A DNA stretch of 64,000 nucleotides from Bacteroidales bacterium (GCA_021738625.1 JAIPBS010000012.1:1-64000), one strand, 5' to 3'; shown: positions 8,600 to 18,673, counted from the stretch's first letter. Translations and numbers: made by a program. Notes: generated from the letters alone by a model not told the origin.

Positions 8600-8671
8600 T
8601 CTCTGCTTTCCGAATTACCCATTGTTTGAATCCGACGGGATATGCCCATCCCCTTTATTTTATATTAGTTA

Positions 8672-8679
8672 TATATTTG
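8672..8679 (+). promoter_or_regulatory. candidate -7 promoter box TATATTTG
   Basis: TAnnTTTG match 15 bp before the pdxA ATG at 8695. The upstream sequence is AT-rich but shows no well-spaced TTTG. Confidence 0.4.
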
Positions 8680-8694
8680 TAGAAAAATAAGTGT

Positions 8695-9786
8695 ATGGTT
8701 GGTCAAAAGAATGAAAGTAACGATATTAAGGTAGCCATAACCCATGGCGACGTCAATGGCATCGGATATGAGATCATTATAAAAGCATTGCAGGATAACC
8801 GCTTAAGCGAGCTTTTTACACCTGTGCTTTACGGCCTTTCCAAAGCCGTTTCCTATCACCGCAAAACAATCGACCAGAAAGATTTTAATTTCAATATCAT
8901 TAAGAGCCCGGACAAAGCCAGTTATAAAAAACCTAATATTATCAACGTTTTCGACAGGGAGGTTAAGATTGATCTGGGGCAACCCAGCGAAATTGCAGGC
9001 GAGATGGCTTATCGCGCCCTGGAAGTTGCTGTGCAGGATTTGAAAAGACAACAGGTTGATGTTCTGGTTACCGCCCCCATCAACAAATTCAGCATACAAT
9101 CATCAAGCTTTGATTTTCCAGGCCATACCGAATACCTGGCCGAGCGTTTCGACAGCAGGGATCACCTTATGCTGATGGTCAGCGACCAAATCCGGATAGG
9201 CGTTGTAACCGGCCATATTCCTGTGAAAGATATTGCCGGAGTGCTGAATGAAGAATTGGTTTACAATAAAATAAACATACTTCATCAGTCGCTTAAAACA
9301 GATTTTTCCATCAGGAAGCCGCGCATTGCCGTGCTGAGTCTAAACCCGCATGCCGGTGATGAAGGCCTGATAGGGGAGGAGGACAGGGATGTTGTAGAAC
9401 CTGCCATTCGAAAAGCATTTGACAGAGATATCCTGGTATATGGTCCGTATTCTTCTGACGGATTTTTCGGTTCGGCTTCATACAAAGAGTTTGACGCCGT
9501 GCTGGCCATGTATCACGATCAGGGCATGCTGCCCTTCAAGCTTTTGTCATTTGAAAGCGGCGTAAATTATACGGCAGGGCTTCCCATTGTCAGGACCTCC
9601 CCTGCACATGGGACCGCCTTCGACATTGCCGGAAAAAACATGGCTTCTCCGGATTCCTTCAGAAAAGCGCTATATCTTGCTGTTGATATTTACAGGAACA
9701 GACAGATGAATGAGGAGCTGGTAAAGAATCCGCTACAAAGCCCGCCTGAACCCGAGACCAAAAATAACGGAAGCGAAAGGCATTAA
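8695..9786 (+). CDS. pdxA: 4-hydroxythreonine-4-phosphate dehydrogenase
   Basis: NAD-dependent step of the DXP-dependent pyridoxal-phosphate pathway; cytoplasmic, metal dependent, 363 residues. Diagnostic stretches are GDVNGIGYE near the start, TAPINKFSI, the metal-site His of FPGHTEYLA, LSLNPHAGDEGLIGEED, AMYHDQGMLPFK, and RTSPAHGTAFDIAGK. The next gene, murF-alr, follows after 20 bp, and its racemase half needs PLP. The neighbourhood is therefore chemically sensible, though this may be chance. Confidence 0.94.
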   Translation: MVGQKNESNDIKVAITHGDVNGIGYEIIIKALQDNRLSELFTPVLYGLSKAVSYHRKTIDQKDFNFNIIKSPDKASYKKPNIINVFDREVKIDLGQPSEIAGEMAYRALEVAVQDLKRQQVDVLVTAPINKFSIQSSSFDFPGHTEYLAERFDSRDHLMLMVSDQIRIGVVTGHIPVKDIAGVLNEELVYNKINILHQSLKTDFSIRKPRIAVLSLNPHAGDEGLIGEEDRDVVEPAIRKAFDRDILVYGPYSSDGFFGSASYKEFDAVLAMYHDQGMLPFKLLSFESGVNYTAGLPIVRTSPAHGTAFDIAGKNMASPDSFRKALYLAVDIYRNRQMNEELVKNPLQSPPEPETKNNGSERH

Positions 9787-9806
9787 ATCGAAATCTTTTT
9801 TCTCTT

Positions 9807-12296
9807 ATGTTGAAGATCCAATATGAAATTGTTGATATCCTGAAGATTTTTCAGGGGGAACTGCATGCAGAAAACCCGACGGAAGACCGGATAAAGGATG
9901 TTTTGATCGACAGCCGCCGGTTGATCGAGCCTCGCAATTGCCTGTTTTTTGCCCTGGTGACCCGCAAGAACGACGGACATAAATACATTGATGAACTATA
10001 TAACAAAGGCGTTAGGAACTTTGTGGTTACTTCACTGCCGGATAAGAAAAAATATACGGGAAGCAATTTCATCCGGGTGAAAAACACCCTCGCAGCCTTG
10101 CAGGCTCTGGCTGCTCATCACAGAAGAAAATTCGACATACCGGTGATCGGTATCACGGGAAGCAACGGCAAAACTGTTGTGAAGGAATGGTTGTTTCAGC
10201 TTTTGAGTTATGATCAATTCGTCATCCGTAGCCCTAAAAGCTACAACTCCCAGATCGGGGTTCCCTTATCCGTGCTTCAGATCAACGATAAACACAACAT
10301 CGCTATTATAGAGGCAGGCATTAGCGAGCCGGATGAAATGGACAGATTGCAAAAGATCATACAGCCTACAATCGGTCTGTTTACAAATATCGGTGAGGCG
10401 CACAATGAAAACTTCATAACCACCATCCAAAAGATCGGCGAAAAGCTTAAGCTTTTTACGAAAGTGAAATCGCTGGTTTATTGCACGGATTACAGTGCCA
10501 TACAGGAAACCATCATACGGTCGGGGATACTTGATACGGTTGAAACTTTTACATGGGGCAAACGCACTGAGGCGGCCCTGACCATCACGGAAGTGATCCG
10601 GGAGGAAAGCGGTACGATCATAAACGGCCGATATGATAATCAAGCCGTAGGGATCAGGATCCCGTTTACCGATGGTGCCTCGGTTGAGAATGCCATTCAT
10701 TGCTGGGTGTTGATGTTATTGATGGGATATGAGCAGGAGATCATAGCCGGGCGCATAAAAAAGTTGCAGCCGGTGGCTATGCGCCTCGAACTCAAAGAAG
10801 GGGTGAACAATTGCTCCATCATCAACGATAGTTACAATTCCGATATCAATTCCCTGAGCATCGCACTGGATTTTCTGCATCAGCAAAAACAACACAAACA
10901 GAAAACACTTATTATTTCAGATATTCTTCAGAGTGGAAGAAATGAACTGGATCTGTATTCCGACATCGCCAGATTGCTGGAAAGCAAAGACGTGAAAAAA
11001 CTTATCGGCATCGGCCCCGCCATATCCAAGCATGCCAACAAATTTAAAATGGAAAAGTATTTCTATGATTCCACAAGGGAATTTCTGAGAAAATTTTCCT
11101 TTGCCTCCCTGAGCAACGAGAGCATTCTGCTGAAAGGCGCCAGGGTTTTTGAGTTTGAGCAGATCAGTAAGGCCCTTCAGCAAAAAGCCCACGAAACGGT
11201 TCTGGAGATCAACCTGAATGCCCTGGTTCACAACCTGGATTATTACAAATCACTTCTCGACAAACCCACCCGCGTGATGGCTATGGTAAAAGCATTTTCA
11301 TACGGAAGCGGAAGCTTCGAGATTGCCAATGTATTGCAGTTCCACAAAGTGGATTACCTGGCCGTGGCTTATGCCGATGAAGGAATGGAGCTCCGGAAAG
11401 CCGGCATCAACCTGCCCGTAATGGTTATGAACCCGGATGAAGAAAGCCTTGACGGCATTATCTTCCATGCACTCGAACCCGAGATATATAACTTCAGGAC
11501 GCTCGACATGCTTGAAAAAGCCATCGAAAAGAATATCATTCCTCCCAACAAACCCATCAAAGTGCATATCAAGCTGGATACCGGCATGCATCGCCTGGGT
11601 TTTATGGAAAAAGACCTTGATCTTTTGATCGAAAGGTTGAAGGCAAACAGGATGATTTATGTACAGTCTATTTTCTCTCATTTGGCTGCCAGCGACCTAG
11701 CCGAAGAGGATGAGTTTACCCGGGCACAGATCAGGAAATTTGATGAGATGAGTGACCGCCTCGTCAGCCATGCCGATCATGAGGTGATGCGGCACATTTT
11801 GAATTCTGCCGGCATCTTCAGATTCCGGGATGCGCAGTATGATATGGTTCGCCTTGGGATCGGCCTGTACGGGGTGTCGAATAATCCCGAAGAAAAAGAA
11901 AACCTGGCGAATGTGAGCACGCTGAGATCAAGCATTTCGCAGATCAAGCTCATTCAGGCCGGCGAAACCATCGGGTACAACCGTTCGTGGAAAGCCGAAA
12001 AAGAAATGCGGCTGGCCATCGTTCCCATTGGATATGCCGACGGATTGAAACGTTCGCTCAGCAACGGCAAAGGTAAGCTGATGATCAATGGCAAAGAAGT
12101 TTTGATAATCGGTGACATTTGCATGGATATGTGCATGGTGGACGTAACTGATATTCAGGCCGAGGAAGGTGATGATGTGATCGTTTTCGGAGATCAAATG
12201 CCCATCGAAAAACTGGCAAAGGAAATGAACACCATACCTTATGAAGTGCTCACCGGGATATCAAGAAGGGTGAAGCGGGTATATTTTCAGGAATAA
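9807..12296 (+). CDS. murF-alr: bifunctional MurF ligase / alanine racemase fusion
   Basis: 829 residues, two cell-wall enzymes in one chain. Residues 1 to about 455 are a MurF-type Mur ligase that adds D-Ala-D-Ala to the UDP-MurNAc-tripeptide, with the ATP loop ITGSNGKT at 116-123 and NDSYNS in the central domain. Residues from about 460 are a fold-III PLP alanine racemase, with the PLP lysine in MVKAFSYG (Lys495), KLDTGMHRLGF, and the catalytic tyrosine region TIGYNRSW. Fused MurF-Alr is known from Bacteroidota, where it couples D-Ala supply to its use. Both active sites look intact. Confidence 0.94.
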   Translation: MLKIQYEIVDILKIFQGELHAENPTEDRIKDVLIDSRRLIEPRNCLFFALVTRKNDGHKYIDELYNKGVRNFVVTSLPDKKKYTGSNFIRVKNTLAALQALAAHHRRKFDIPVIGITGSNGKTVVKEWLFQLLSYDQFVIRSPKSYNSQIGVPLSVLQINDKHNIAIIEAGISEPDEMDRLQKIIQPTIGLFTNIGEAHNENFITTIQKIGEKLKLFTKVKSLVYCTDYSAIQETIIRSGILDTVETFTWGKRTEAALTITEVIREESGTIINGRYDNQAVGIRIPFTDGASVENAIHCWVLMLLMGYEQEIIAGRIKKLQPVAMRLELKEGVNNCSIINDSYNSDINSLSIALDFLHQQKQHKQKTLIISDILQSGRNELDLYSDIARLLESKDVKKLIGIGPAISKHANKFKMEKYFYDSTREFLRKFSFASLSNESILLKGARVFEFEQISKALQQKAHETVLEINLNALVHNLDYYKSLLDKPTRVMAMVKAFSYGSGSFEIANVLQFHKVDYLAVAYADEGMELRKAGINLPVMVMNPDEESLDGIIFHALEPEIYNFRTLDMLEKAIEKNIIPPNKPIKVHIKLDTGMHRLGFMEKDLDLLIERLKANRMIYVQSIFSHLAASDLAEEDEFTRAQIRKFDEMSDRLVSHADHEVMRHILNSAGIFRFRDAQYDMVRLGIGLYGVSNNPEEKENLANVSTLRSSISQIKLIQAGETIGYNRSWKAEKEMRLAIVPIGYADGLKRSLSNGKGKLMINGKEVLIIGDICMDMCMVDVTDIQAEEGDDVIVFGDQMPIEKLAKEMNTIPYEVLTGISRRVKRVYFQE

Positions 12297-12310
12297 TATC
12301 CGGTTTTTTT

Positions 12311-12322
12311 GCATCTTTGCAG
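12311..12322 (+). promoter_or_regulatory. candidate promoter core GCATCTTTGCAG
   Basis: This 12-mer lies 26 bp before the ATG at 12348, and the identical 12-mer lies 16 bp before the SDR start at 56957. It resembles a degenerate -7 box (CATCTTTG for TAnnTTTG) with the TTTGCAG continuation seen at other starts in the window. Confidence 0.35.
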
Positions 12323-12347
12323 CCTGTTTAAACTCCACATGTAAAGA

Positions 12348-13082
12348 ATGAACAAGACACTCAGCATAATCATTCCCGCATACAACGAGGCGAAGACCAT
12401 TCATCTGATCCTCGATAAGATCATAGCCGTTGACCTGCCGGCCGGACTGTCGAAAGAGATTGTGATTGTGGATGATTGTTCCAAAGACGGTACCTATGAA
12501 ACTTTGGAAGAATATGCCAAAACCCATCCCGATCAGGATTTTAAACTCTTGCGGCATGAAAAAAATGCAGGCAAGGGCGCCGCACTCCACAACGGGATAA
12601 ATGAAGCCGGCGGAGATTATATTCTGATACAGGACGCCGATCTTGAATACGACCCGCGCGAGTATCCTTTGTTGCTCAAACCCGTACTGGAAGATGTGGC
12701 CGATGTAGTTTACGGCAGCCGTTTTATGGGCGGCAACCCGCACCGCATCCTGTTTTTCTGGCATTCCATCGGCAACAAATTCCTGACCTTTCTTTCCAAT
12801 ATGTTTTCCAATCTCAACCTCACGGATATGGAAACCTGCTACAAGCTTTTCAGGGCCGACATTATTAAAAGTCTTTACCTTAAAGAAAAGCGTTTTGGCT
12901 TTGAACCGGAAGTTACGGCCAAAATCTCACGCATCCAGAAGATCAGGATCTATGAGGTGGGCATTTCCTATTTCGGAAGAACTTATGAGGAAGGAAAAAA
13001 AATAAGCGCCCGCGACGGCTTCCGGGCGCTCTGGTGTATTTTGAAGTACAACTGGTTTGATAAAAAGTATCTCAAGACTTGA
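12348..13082 (+). CDS. family 2 glycosyltransferase, DPM1-like
   Basis: 244 residues, a single GT-A domain with no membrane segment. It opens [12 protein letters not shown], has the metal-binding acidic motif QDADLEYDP near residues 98-106, and the conserved [13 protein letters not shown]. This subgroup usually transfers a sugar from a nucleotide donor to a polyprenyl phosphate on the cytoplasmic face. Polyprenyl-phosphate sugars feed GT-C enzymes, and a GT-C gene ends 12 bp away in convergent orientation. Sugar and acceptor are not determinable here. Confidence 0.87.
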   Translation: MNKTLSIIIPAYNEAKTIHLILDKIIAVDLPAGLSKEIVIVDDCSKDGTYETLEEYAKTHPDQDFKLLRHEKNAGKGAALHNGINEAGGDYILIQDADLEYDPREYPLLLKPVLEDVADVVYGSRFMGGNPHRILFFWHSIGNKFLTFLSNMFSNLNLTDMETCYKLFRADIIKSLYLKEKRFGFEPEVTAKISRIQKIRIYEVGISYFGRTYEEGKKISARDGFRALWCILKYNWFDKKYLKT

Positions 13083-13094
13083 TATCTGATTCTT

Positions 13095-14723
13095 TTATTT
13101 CTCCTGTTCAACCATATAAATGGCGTCCAGCCGGATCATGCTGTCGAGCGGGATGTTTTTCTTCCCGGCTTTCTTTTTCACCATCTTCAGCCATTCAGAA
13201 TCTTTTTTGATCTTATCGACATAAAACCGCACCCTTTTTTCATACAGGGCTTTTGCGGCCGTGTCGATGGGAGCTTGTGGGGATATTACCTTGTAAAGGG
13301 TAACCCAGGCCGTATTCTTCCTGAACTCTTTAACGGTTTCCAGCTCTGCTGCAAGCTTCACCGAGTCAAAAACAGGATAATACTCGATGGCGGAAAAAAT
13401 GCAGTAATCCACATCTTCTGAAAATTCATGAACAACCTGCTTGAATTTTTTGTTTGTATCGCTCAAATAACCGGCATAAGGGCTGGTCAGGTTAACACGC
13501 ATCAAAAAGTGGGAATAAATGCTTTTGTCGAATAAATTCTCTTGTTCGCAATAATCAACCATCTTCTGATGCACCTTCACCTGATCGATATATCCCAGGT
13601 TGTCATCATGGTTGTTGATTTTTTTGGTGTTGAATATCACAAGGATAACAACCGACATAACAATGGCGAGCACCAGCAGTCCGCGCATCAGCTTAAATGC
13701 CTCGATCATCAGGTGGGCAAAGATCAATGTCAGGGGAGGCAATGTGATCAGCAAGTAGCGATTGGATAAAAAGTTCAAAGAGCTGAAAACTGCAAAAGCA
13801 AGGATGAAGAGGGTCAGCAGACTCATCACCTCCCATTTGCTTTCGATGAATTTTGATTTCCTGATGAACAGATGTACCACAAGCGCGATCAGGATAAGCA
13901 AAGTGATGATGTATCTTCCCTGGGCGAAAAAGATGAAATTCAAAATGATGAAAAACTTGGTTTTGATGATGCCGGGCGTAAATGACATAAAGTCGACATG
14001 CAAGGGAAAGAAAAACCAGCCGTGAATGATCTTCTGGACCACAAAATAAATGGCCACCAGAAAGACAGGGATCACGATGATGAGGATATTGAGTAAAAAG
14101 CGTTTGGTATCTGTCTTGTAAGTTTTATTGAGGAATAACAGCCTTACGATTTCCCAGGCGCCCAGCACGGCTACCACAACAATCCCCGATTCTTTTGTCA
14201 TCATCAGCAGGGTGGCAAAAACGATGTACCATATTCTCTGCTTTGTAAGATAAAAGTAAAAGGTCCAGATCCCGAAAAGGGCGAGCATAACTTCAAGCAG
14301 CAGAAATGAAGACTGGGCCAGAAAAACAGCCTGCAAACAAAAGATCAGGGCGGCCAGCAAACCGGCATCTTTCGAAAGAAATTTCTTCCCGAACAGATAA
14401 ATGGAGATGATCAGAAGAACGGAAAGAAACAACGGAAAGGCATTGATCGCCACCAGGCTGGTTCCGAATACTTTCATCCAGGCGGCTGCCAGGAAATGGA
14501 ACAACAGGGGATGGCCCCGGCTTATTTCGGTGGGTATGGCGTCGGGCAGCAGGCTCAGGCCGTTTTCGTACATTTTGTGTACGGCATGGCTGAAGGGCCA
14601 GGCTTCGTCCCAGTAGAAGGGCAGGCTGAGGTGAGGGATCTTGAAAATGATAAAGACAATGATTATTCCAGCGAGGCCCAGTAAATAGTAAAGATTCTTT
14701 TGCGTAAGATTTGTCTGGTTCAT
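13095..14723 (-). CDS. GT-C (GT39-like) integral-membrane glycosyltransferase with a C-terminal tail module
   Basis: 542 residues from the ATG at 14723; a GTG one codon upstream is equally in frame. About ten membrane helices follow a first outer loop with the acidic motif YWDEAWPFSHAV, as in GT39/ArnT-type enzymes that take sugars from polyprenyl phosphate. After the last helix (about residue 365) there is a soluble domain. The last ~43 residues form a module (IKKDSEWLKMVKKKAGKKN, then PLDSMIRLDAIYM) that is also found at the end of the GT-C protein at 16933-18576 and twice in the lipoprotein at 18703-19518. Confidence 0.8.
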   Translation of the reverse strand: MNQTNLTQKNLYYLLGLAGIIIVFIIFKIPHLSLPFYWDEAWPFSHAVHKMYENGLSLLPDAIPTEISRGHPLLFHFLAAAWMKVFGTSLVAINAFPLFLSVLLIISIYLFGKKFLSKDAGLLAALIFCLQAVFLAQSSFLLLEVMLALFGIWTFYFYLTKQRIWYIVFATLLMMTKESGIVVVAVLGAWEIVRLLFLNKTYKTDTKRFLLNILIIVIPVFLVAIYFVVQKIIHGWFFFPLHVDFMSFTPGIIKTKFFIILNFIFFAQGRYIITLLILIALVVHLFIRKSKFIESKWEVMSLLTLFILAFAVFSSLNFLSNRYLLITLPPLTLIFAHLMIEAFKLMRGLLVLAIVMSVVILVIFNTKKINNHDDNLGYIDQVKVHQKMVDYCEQENLFDKSIYSHFLMRVNLTSPYAGYLSDTNKKFKQVVHEFSEDVDYCIFSAIEYYPVFDSVKLAAELETVKEFRKNTAWVTLYKVISPQAPIDTAAKALYEKRVRFYVDKIKKDSEWLKMVKKKAGKKNIPLDSMIRLDAIYMVEQEK

Positions 14724-14834
14724 CACAGTTAACGGTTAAATTAGTGGGCCAAGATAGAAATAAAAAGCTTAACAAAAGACCAATGATGCCGGTAAATTGT
14801 TTTAATTTCGCTCAATCAAACTGTACCTTATGTT

Positions 14835-15731
14835 ATGAGATGGTTGTTCAATATCCTGGTTTATCTCTCTTTTGTTTTCCTGATCATATTTCTTTACAAG
14901 TTTGATTACCTGAGCTTAAGCCAGGTTAGCTTTCAATGGTTCACATTAATAGTGTCTGTAGTGCTTTTATGGGCAGGTTTTCTGATGAGTACCATCAGCT
15001 GGTGGAATGCCTTGCGGGTGCATGAGGTTGATATTCGAAAATCAAAAGCTGTTGAATCGCATGGGATGGCCATTTTTGCCAAATATATTCCAGGGAAAAT
15101 CTGGGTAATCCTCGGACGCGCCTCCTCCGTTACAATGCTCGGGCACTCTTTAAAACTTACTTCTTTTGTCTCACTGAAAGAACAACTCATTTATGTTTGG
15201 CTGGGTTTGCTGATCAGTGTTATACCCATTGCTGTTTTGCAGGGTTTCAACTATTACGTGGTCCTGTTGATCGCATTAATACTATTTTTTAGTTTTATTC
15301 TGTTTTCCGCATGGTTTCACCACAGGTTCTTGGCATTGCTCAAGCGAATTTTTAAAAAGGAATTCGATATCCCGTTGATCAAGCTTAAAGAAGTCAGAAG
15401 TATTTTCTATTACATTTTGGTTTATTGGTTGCTATGGATGTCGGCTTTTTACTTTTTTGTAAGAGCAATAACACCTGGTGAAGAGGTGGCCATCAATGTG
15501 GCATTTGGATTCCCGCTAAGTGTTACCCTGGGATTGCTGGTAATTTTCCTGCCTGGCGGGCTTGGTGTGCGAGAAGCCATTTTAACCAGCTATTTGGTTT
15601 CAACGGGAGTCCCGCTTGAGATGGCCACAACCATTTCTGTGATTTCCAGGCTATGGTTTATAACTGGGGAGGTTTTTATTTTTATTACTGCGCTTTTTAT
15701 TTTAAAAAGCAGGAAGATGCCTGCCAATTGA
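14835..15731 (+). CDS. flippase-like membrane protein (lysylphosphatidylglycerol synthase TM / UPF0104 family)
   Basis: 298 residues with about eight membrane helices. The family hallmark FLPGGLGVREAIL lies near residues 240-252, between the last helices, and the N-terminal half has TISWWNALRVHEV and FAKYIPGKIWVILGRAS. There is no soluble LPG synthetase domain, so it matches the stand-alone membrane unit often found beside glycosyltransferase genes. A transport or flippase role in lipid-linked sugar assembly is inferred from context and is not shown. Confidence 0.75.
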   Translation: MRWLFNILVYLSFVFLIIFLYKFDYLSLSQVSFQWFTLIVSVVLLWAGFLMSTISWWNALRVHEVDIRKSKAVESHGMAIFAKYIPGKIWVILGRASSVTMLGHSLKLTSFVSLKEQLIYVWLGLLISVIPIAVLQGFNYYVVLLIALILFFSFILFSAWFHHRFLALLKRIFKKEFDIPLIKLKEVRSIFYYILVYWLLWMSAFYFFVRAITPGEEVAINVAFGFPLSVTLGLLVIFLPGGLGVREAILTSYLVSTGVPLEMATTISVISRLWFITGEVFIFITALFILKSRKMPAN

Positions 15732-15830
15732 TCCTGTATTTGTCCGTAAAGTCAAAAATTGCAGCATTCTGCGTTTATTCCGTTATCTTGAAAAGGAAGT
15801 CTTTGCTGCTTATGCAATGATGCAATTGCT

Positions 15831-16928
15831 TTATTTATACAACCTTTCGTTATCCTGTATGTCCATCCACATGGCAAAAAGCAGGGATTGTAAGCCGGAT
15901 ATGGCCAGGAAAATAAATATCAGCAGATATTGAGCAGGCGTTTGCGATCCGGTGCTGAGGGCATTGATCAGGATGTTGATCAGAAATGGCAATGAAATGA
16001 ACATCAAAAGAAAGCCAAGGTTATAAAGGATGAAGAGCGGATGAAAGTCGCGGAACAGGTATTTGACCCACAACCGCTTAAAAAATGATTTCAGCAGAAG
16101 CCAGCTTATTGGTAAGATGATTTTCGGTACATTCATCTTTGATTTCTCACCCACATGATAAACCGGTTTGATCTCCACTTCCTTCAGGCTGCAGAAGGCA
16201 ATGTTAAGCTTAACCAGCATATCGTTGGGCATGCCGTACCTGGGATATATTTTATAAAGACGGATGGCATTTAAAGCATTCAATGAAATGGCGGTATAAC
16301 CGGTTTGGGTATCCGATACATGCCAGTATCCGCTGGCAATTTTTGTGAGTATGGAAAGAATGGAATTACCAAAAAACCTGGTTCTGGGAATGGCCATGGA
16401 AGCACTGCGGTGGATCAGGCGGTTGCCTTTCACATAATCGATTTTTTTTCGAATCACGGGTTCGCAAATGAAAAAAAGCTCATCGGGGTCCATTTGCCCG
16501 TCTCCGGCCATCACGGCCGTGCAATCGATCTGATGATCCTTGCACCATTTGTAGCCTGTGGCAATAGCAGCTCCTACACCGGAGTTGTTTTCGAGATTGA
16601 TGAGGATAAGTCTGTCCTTATCTGCATTTGCATTGATGATCCGGTGAGGAGGAAAATATGCTTTCTCTTTTTCATTCAGTTCCTCAATGATATCAAGAGC
16701 CCGGTTGTATCTGCCCGTCTTTTTGACCTTGTTCTCAACCGGGAGAGATGACGTCCTGCCTGTTTCGGGGATCAAGGCTTTAACTTTTTCGGCGGTGCTG
16801 TCTTTCGACCGGTCGTTCACCACAATGATCCTGTCAACAAATTCGGGCATGCTTTCGATTACATGTCCGATTTGATTCTCTTCATTATAGGCTGGAACAA
16901 CAACGGCAACAGTTTTATTGTCAATCAT
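15831..16928 (-). CDS. family 2 glycosyltransferase with C-terminal membrane helices and an internal insertion
   Basis: 365 residues. The GT-A core starts VVVPAYNEENQIGHVIES, has the acidic motif MAGDGQMDPDELFF, and SDTQTGYTAISL. The C-terminus holds three to four hydrophobic helices (from about residue 275) that should anchor it. Between the first strand region (RIIVVNDRSKDST) and the next core strand (DRLILINLENNSG) there is about 50 residues of polar sequence (about 48-100) not expected in a minimal GT2. It starts 4 bp after the GT-C gene at 16933-18576, so the two form an operon in which this enzyme probably charges the lipid carrier. Confidence 0.83.
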   Translation of the reverse strand: MIDNKTVAVVVPAYNEENQIGHVIESMPEFVDRIIVVNDRSKDSTAEKVKALIPETGRTSSLPVENKVKKTGRYNRALDIIEELNEKEKAYFPPHRIINANADKDRLILINLENNSGVGAAIATGYKWCKDHQIDCTAVMAGDGQMDPDELFFICEPVIRKKIDYVKGNRLIHRSASMAIPRTRFFGNSILSILTKIASGYWHVSDTQTGYTAISLNALNAIRLYKIYPRYGMPNDMLVKLNIAFCSLKEVEIKPVYHVGEKSKMNVPKIILPISWLLLKSFFKRLWVKYLFRDFHPLFILYNLGFLLMFISLPFLINILINALSTGSQTPAQYLLIFIFLAISGLQSLLFAMWMDIQDNERLYK

Positions 16929-16932
16929 ATTA

Positions 16933-18576
16933 TCAATCTCCTTGTTTCTTGTTTCTTAGGATCCAGATCGCATCCAGTTTGATCATCGAATCCAATGAAA
17001 TGTTTCGTTCTTCCGCTTTTTCCCTGATATCTTCCAGCAGGGCCGGATTGTTTCTAATGCTTTCTTCAATTTCTCTAACTTTTACCGAATCCGGCTCAGG
17101 ATAAATGCGTTCCCCTGTCCATGGATTGGTGGTGTCGGGATCGGTGCTTCGGTATATGCCTTTCTTGGCAGCCGGGTAGTCGGGATAACGGAGCGCCTCT
17201 TTATATTCGTCCGTAGGGTATTCCTTCAGGAAAGTTTCCCAGTAAGCCTCTTTGGTCATCGACATCCAGTGAATGGCGCCTGTAAGGTACTGACGCATCT
17301 GAAAGGTGTTGAGCCAGATCAGGAATCCGATCACAACAAGAACCACAATCCTGTAGATGATTTTCCGCTTCATGAAAAAAGTTATGAATGCTGCCAACGG
17401 TATGGCCAGCGCAGCATACCCGTCAATGTAACTCCTCAGTCCGTAGCCGCCGCCAAACCACCAGCACCACCAGGAGGAAAGTACATAGATAAGGACCAGC
17501 ACATAAATGGTAACAGGCCAGAACAATTTTCGCCTTTGCCTGAAAAGGGATACCAATCCAATAAGGCCCAGAGCCATGATCGGGGTATAAATCAACCATC
17601 CTTTTCTGTAGCTGAACAGGCTTTTCAAAATTTGCGGGTTGTTGAAGAAAAAGCTGGCGTCGTATTCTCCGTAGGTGTAATACAAAAAACTACCCGATAC
17701 GTATTTCCAGTAGGCAAATTGCGGTACCCACACCAGGAAAAAGAAAAAGATCATCACCAGCAATTTAGGCCATGCTTTCAGGTAGAACAAGATCCGATCT
17801 CTCAATCCTTTGAAAGAAGTGACTCCCCAGAAAAACAACAAAAGAACCACAATGATGTTGGTAGGCCTGATCAAAACGATCAATCCGAAAACCAGACCGA
17901 GCCAGGCGGCAGTTGCATACTTCTTGTCACGATACCAGGTATCTGTCAGATAAAGTAATACTGAGATCAGGGAAAAATTGAAGCCGTGGCTCATGGCTGC
18001 TTCTATGGTAACATAATAATACAGGTTGGTGCCGATCACCACCGAAAACAAAACAACAGCCGTGACCTGCTTGCTGAAATACCTTTCAAGCAATTTTCGT
18101 AAAAAATGCAGCCCGACGATCAGGTAAGCCAGGCAACTGAATATCAAGGCAAATGAGTAGGGAGCCGTGTAACCGCTTGCTTCAAATCCAAGCCAGGGTG
18201 CAAACAAATGGGCGATCAGGAAAAAAGGCATGTACAGAAAGGCAAGACCCATGGAGGTGATGATAGTGTTTTTGCCGGTCTGGCTTTTAAAATACCAGAT
18301 CTTATCTCCGAATTTTTCCGGATTCTCCTCGGCAAACTCAAGCGAAATATCATTGTAAATGAAAGTTGCCGGCAGATAGGCATAATAAGAAATGATATCC
18401 CAGCTGATCACTTTGTTTTCCCAGTTCCATAATTTATACTTGAAATTAACATTTACGGCCATCAACACCACCAGCACAATTACAAGCTGCCCGGGATACT
18501 TCTTGAAAATAAAATCAATGATTTTGTTTACAATGGAGTTGTTTTTAATCTTGTTAAACCTGTCTTTCCAGCGCAT
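16933..18576 (-). CDS. GT-C-like integral-membrane protein with a C-terminal tail module
   Basis: 547 residues, about eleven hydrophobic helices, with an aromatic-rich outer loop (SWWCWWFGGGYGLRSY) and a first large loop with SWDIISYYAYLPATF. The overall build matches polyprenyl-phosphate-dependent GT-C glycosyltransferases (PMT/ArnT-like), but I see no family-defining signature, so the activity is inferred. The last ~48 residues carry the module shared with 13095-14723 and 18703-19518 (EIEESIRNNPALLEDIREKA, then SLDSMIKLDAIWI). It is upstream of, and 4 bp from, a GT2 gene. Confidence 0.72.
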   Translation of the reverse strand: MRWKDRFNKIKNNSIVNKIIDFIFKKYPGQLVIVLVVLMAVNVNFKYKLWNWENKVISWDIISYYAYLPATFIYNDISLEFAEENPEKFGDKIWYFKSQTGKNTIITSMGLAFLYMPFFLIAHLFAPWLGFEASGYTAPYSFALIFSCLAYLIVGLHFLRKLLERYFSKQVTAVVLFSVVIGTNLYYYVTIEAAMSHGFNFSLISVLLYLTDTWYRDKKYATAAWLGLVFGLIVLIRPTNIIVVLLLFFWGVTSFKGLRDRILFYLKAWPKLLVMIFFFFLVWVPQFAYWKYVSGSFLYYTYGEYDASFFFNNPQILKSLFSYRKGWLIYTPIMALGLIGLVSLFRQRRKLFWPVTIYVLVLIYVLSSWWCWWFGGGYGLRSYIDGYAALAIPLAAFITFFMKRKIIYRIVVLVVIGFLIWLNTFQMRQYLTGAIHWMSMTKEAYWETFLKEYPTDEYKEALRYPDYPAAKKGIYRSTDPDTTNPWTGERIYPEPDSVKVREIEESIRNNPALLEDIREKAEERNISLDSMIKLDAIWILRNKKQGD

Positions 18577-18607
18577 TATATGATTTCCGGCTTTAAATAA
18601 TCAGAAG

Positions 18608-18615
18608 CAAAATTA
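18608..18615 (-). promoter_or_regulatory. candidate -7 box (TAATTTTG on the minus strand)
   Basis: TAnnTTTG match about 32 bp before the GT-C start at 18576, in the divergent gap shared with the lipoprotein gene. A well-spaced -33 is not evident. Confidence 0.35.
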
Positions 18616-18673
18616 GTAAATTATTGATCAATTCGTTATTCATTTCCAATCTGTTCAATTGTTGCATAATTCC

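Noticed and set aside
8637-8660. GGGAT/ATCCC hairpin followed by T-rich sequence as a terminator between the M17 aminopeptidase and pdxA
   Set aside because: The stem is only 5 bp, so it is too weak to call.
17269-17958. 229-codon plus-strand reading frame
   Set aside because: Antisense to the GT-C gene at 16933-18576; composition (Gln/His/Pro-rich) is that of a complement of hydrophobic codons.
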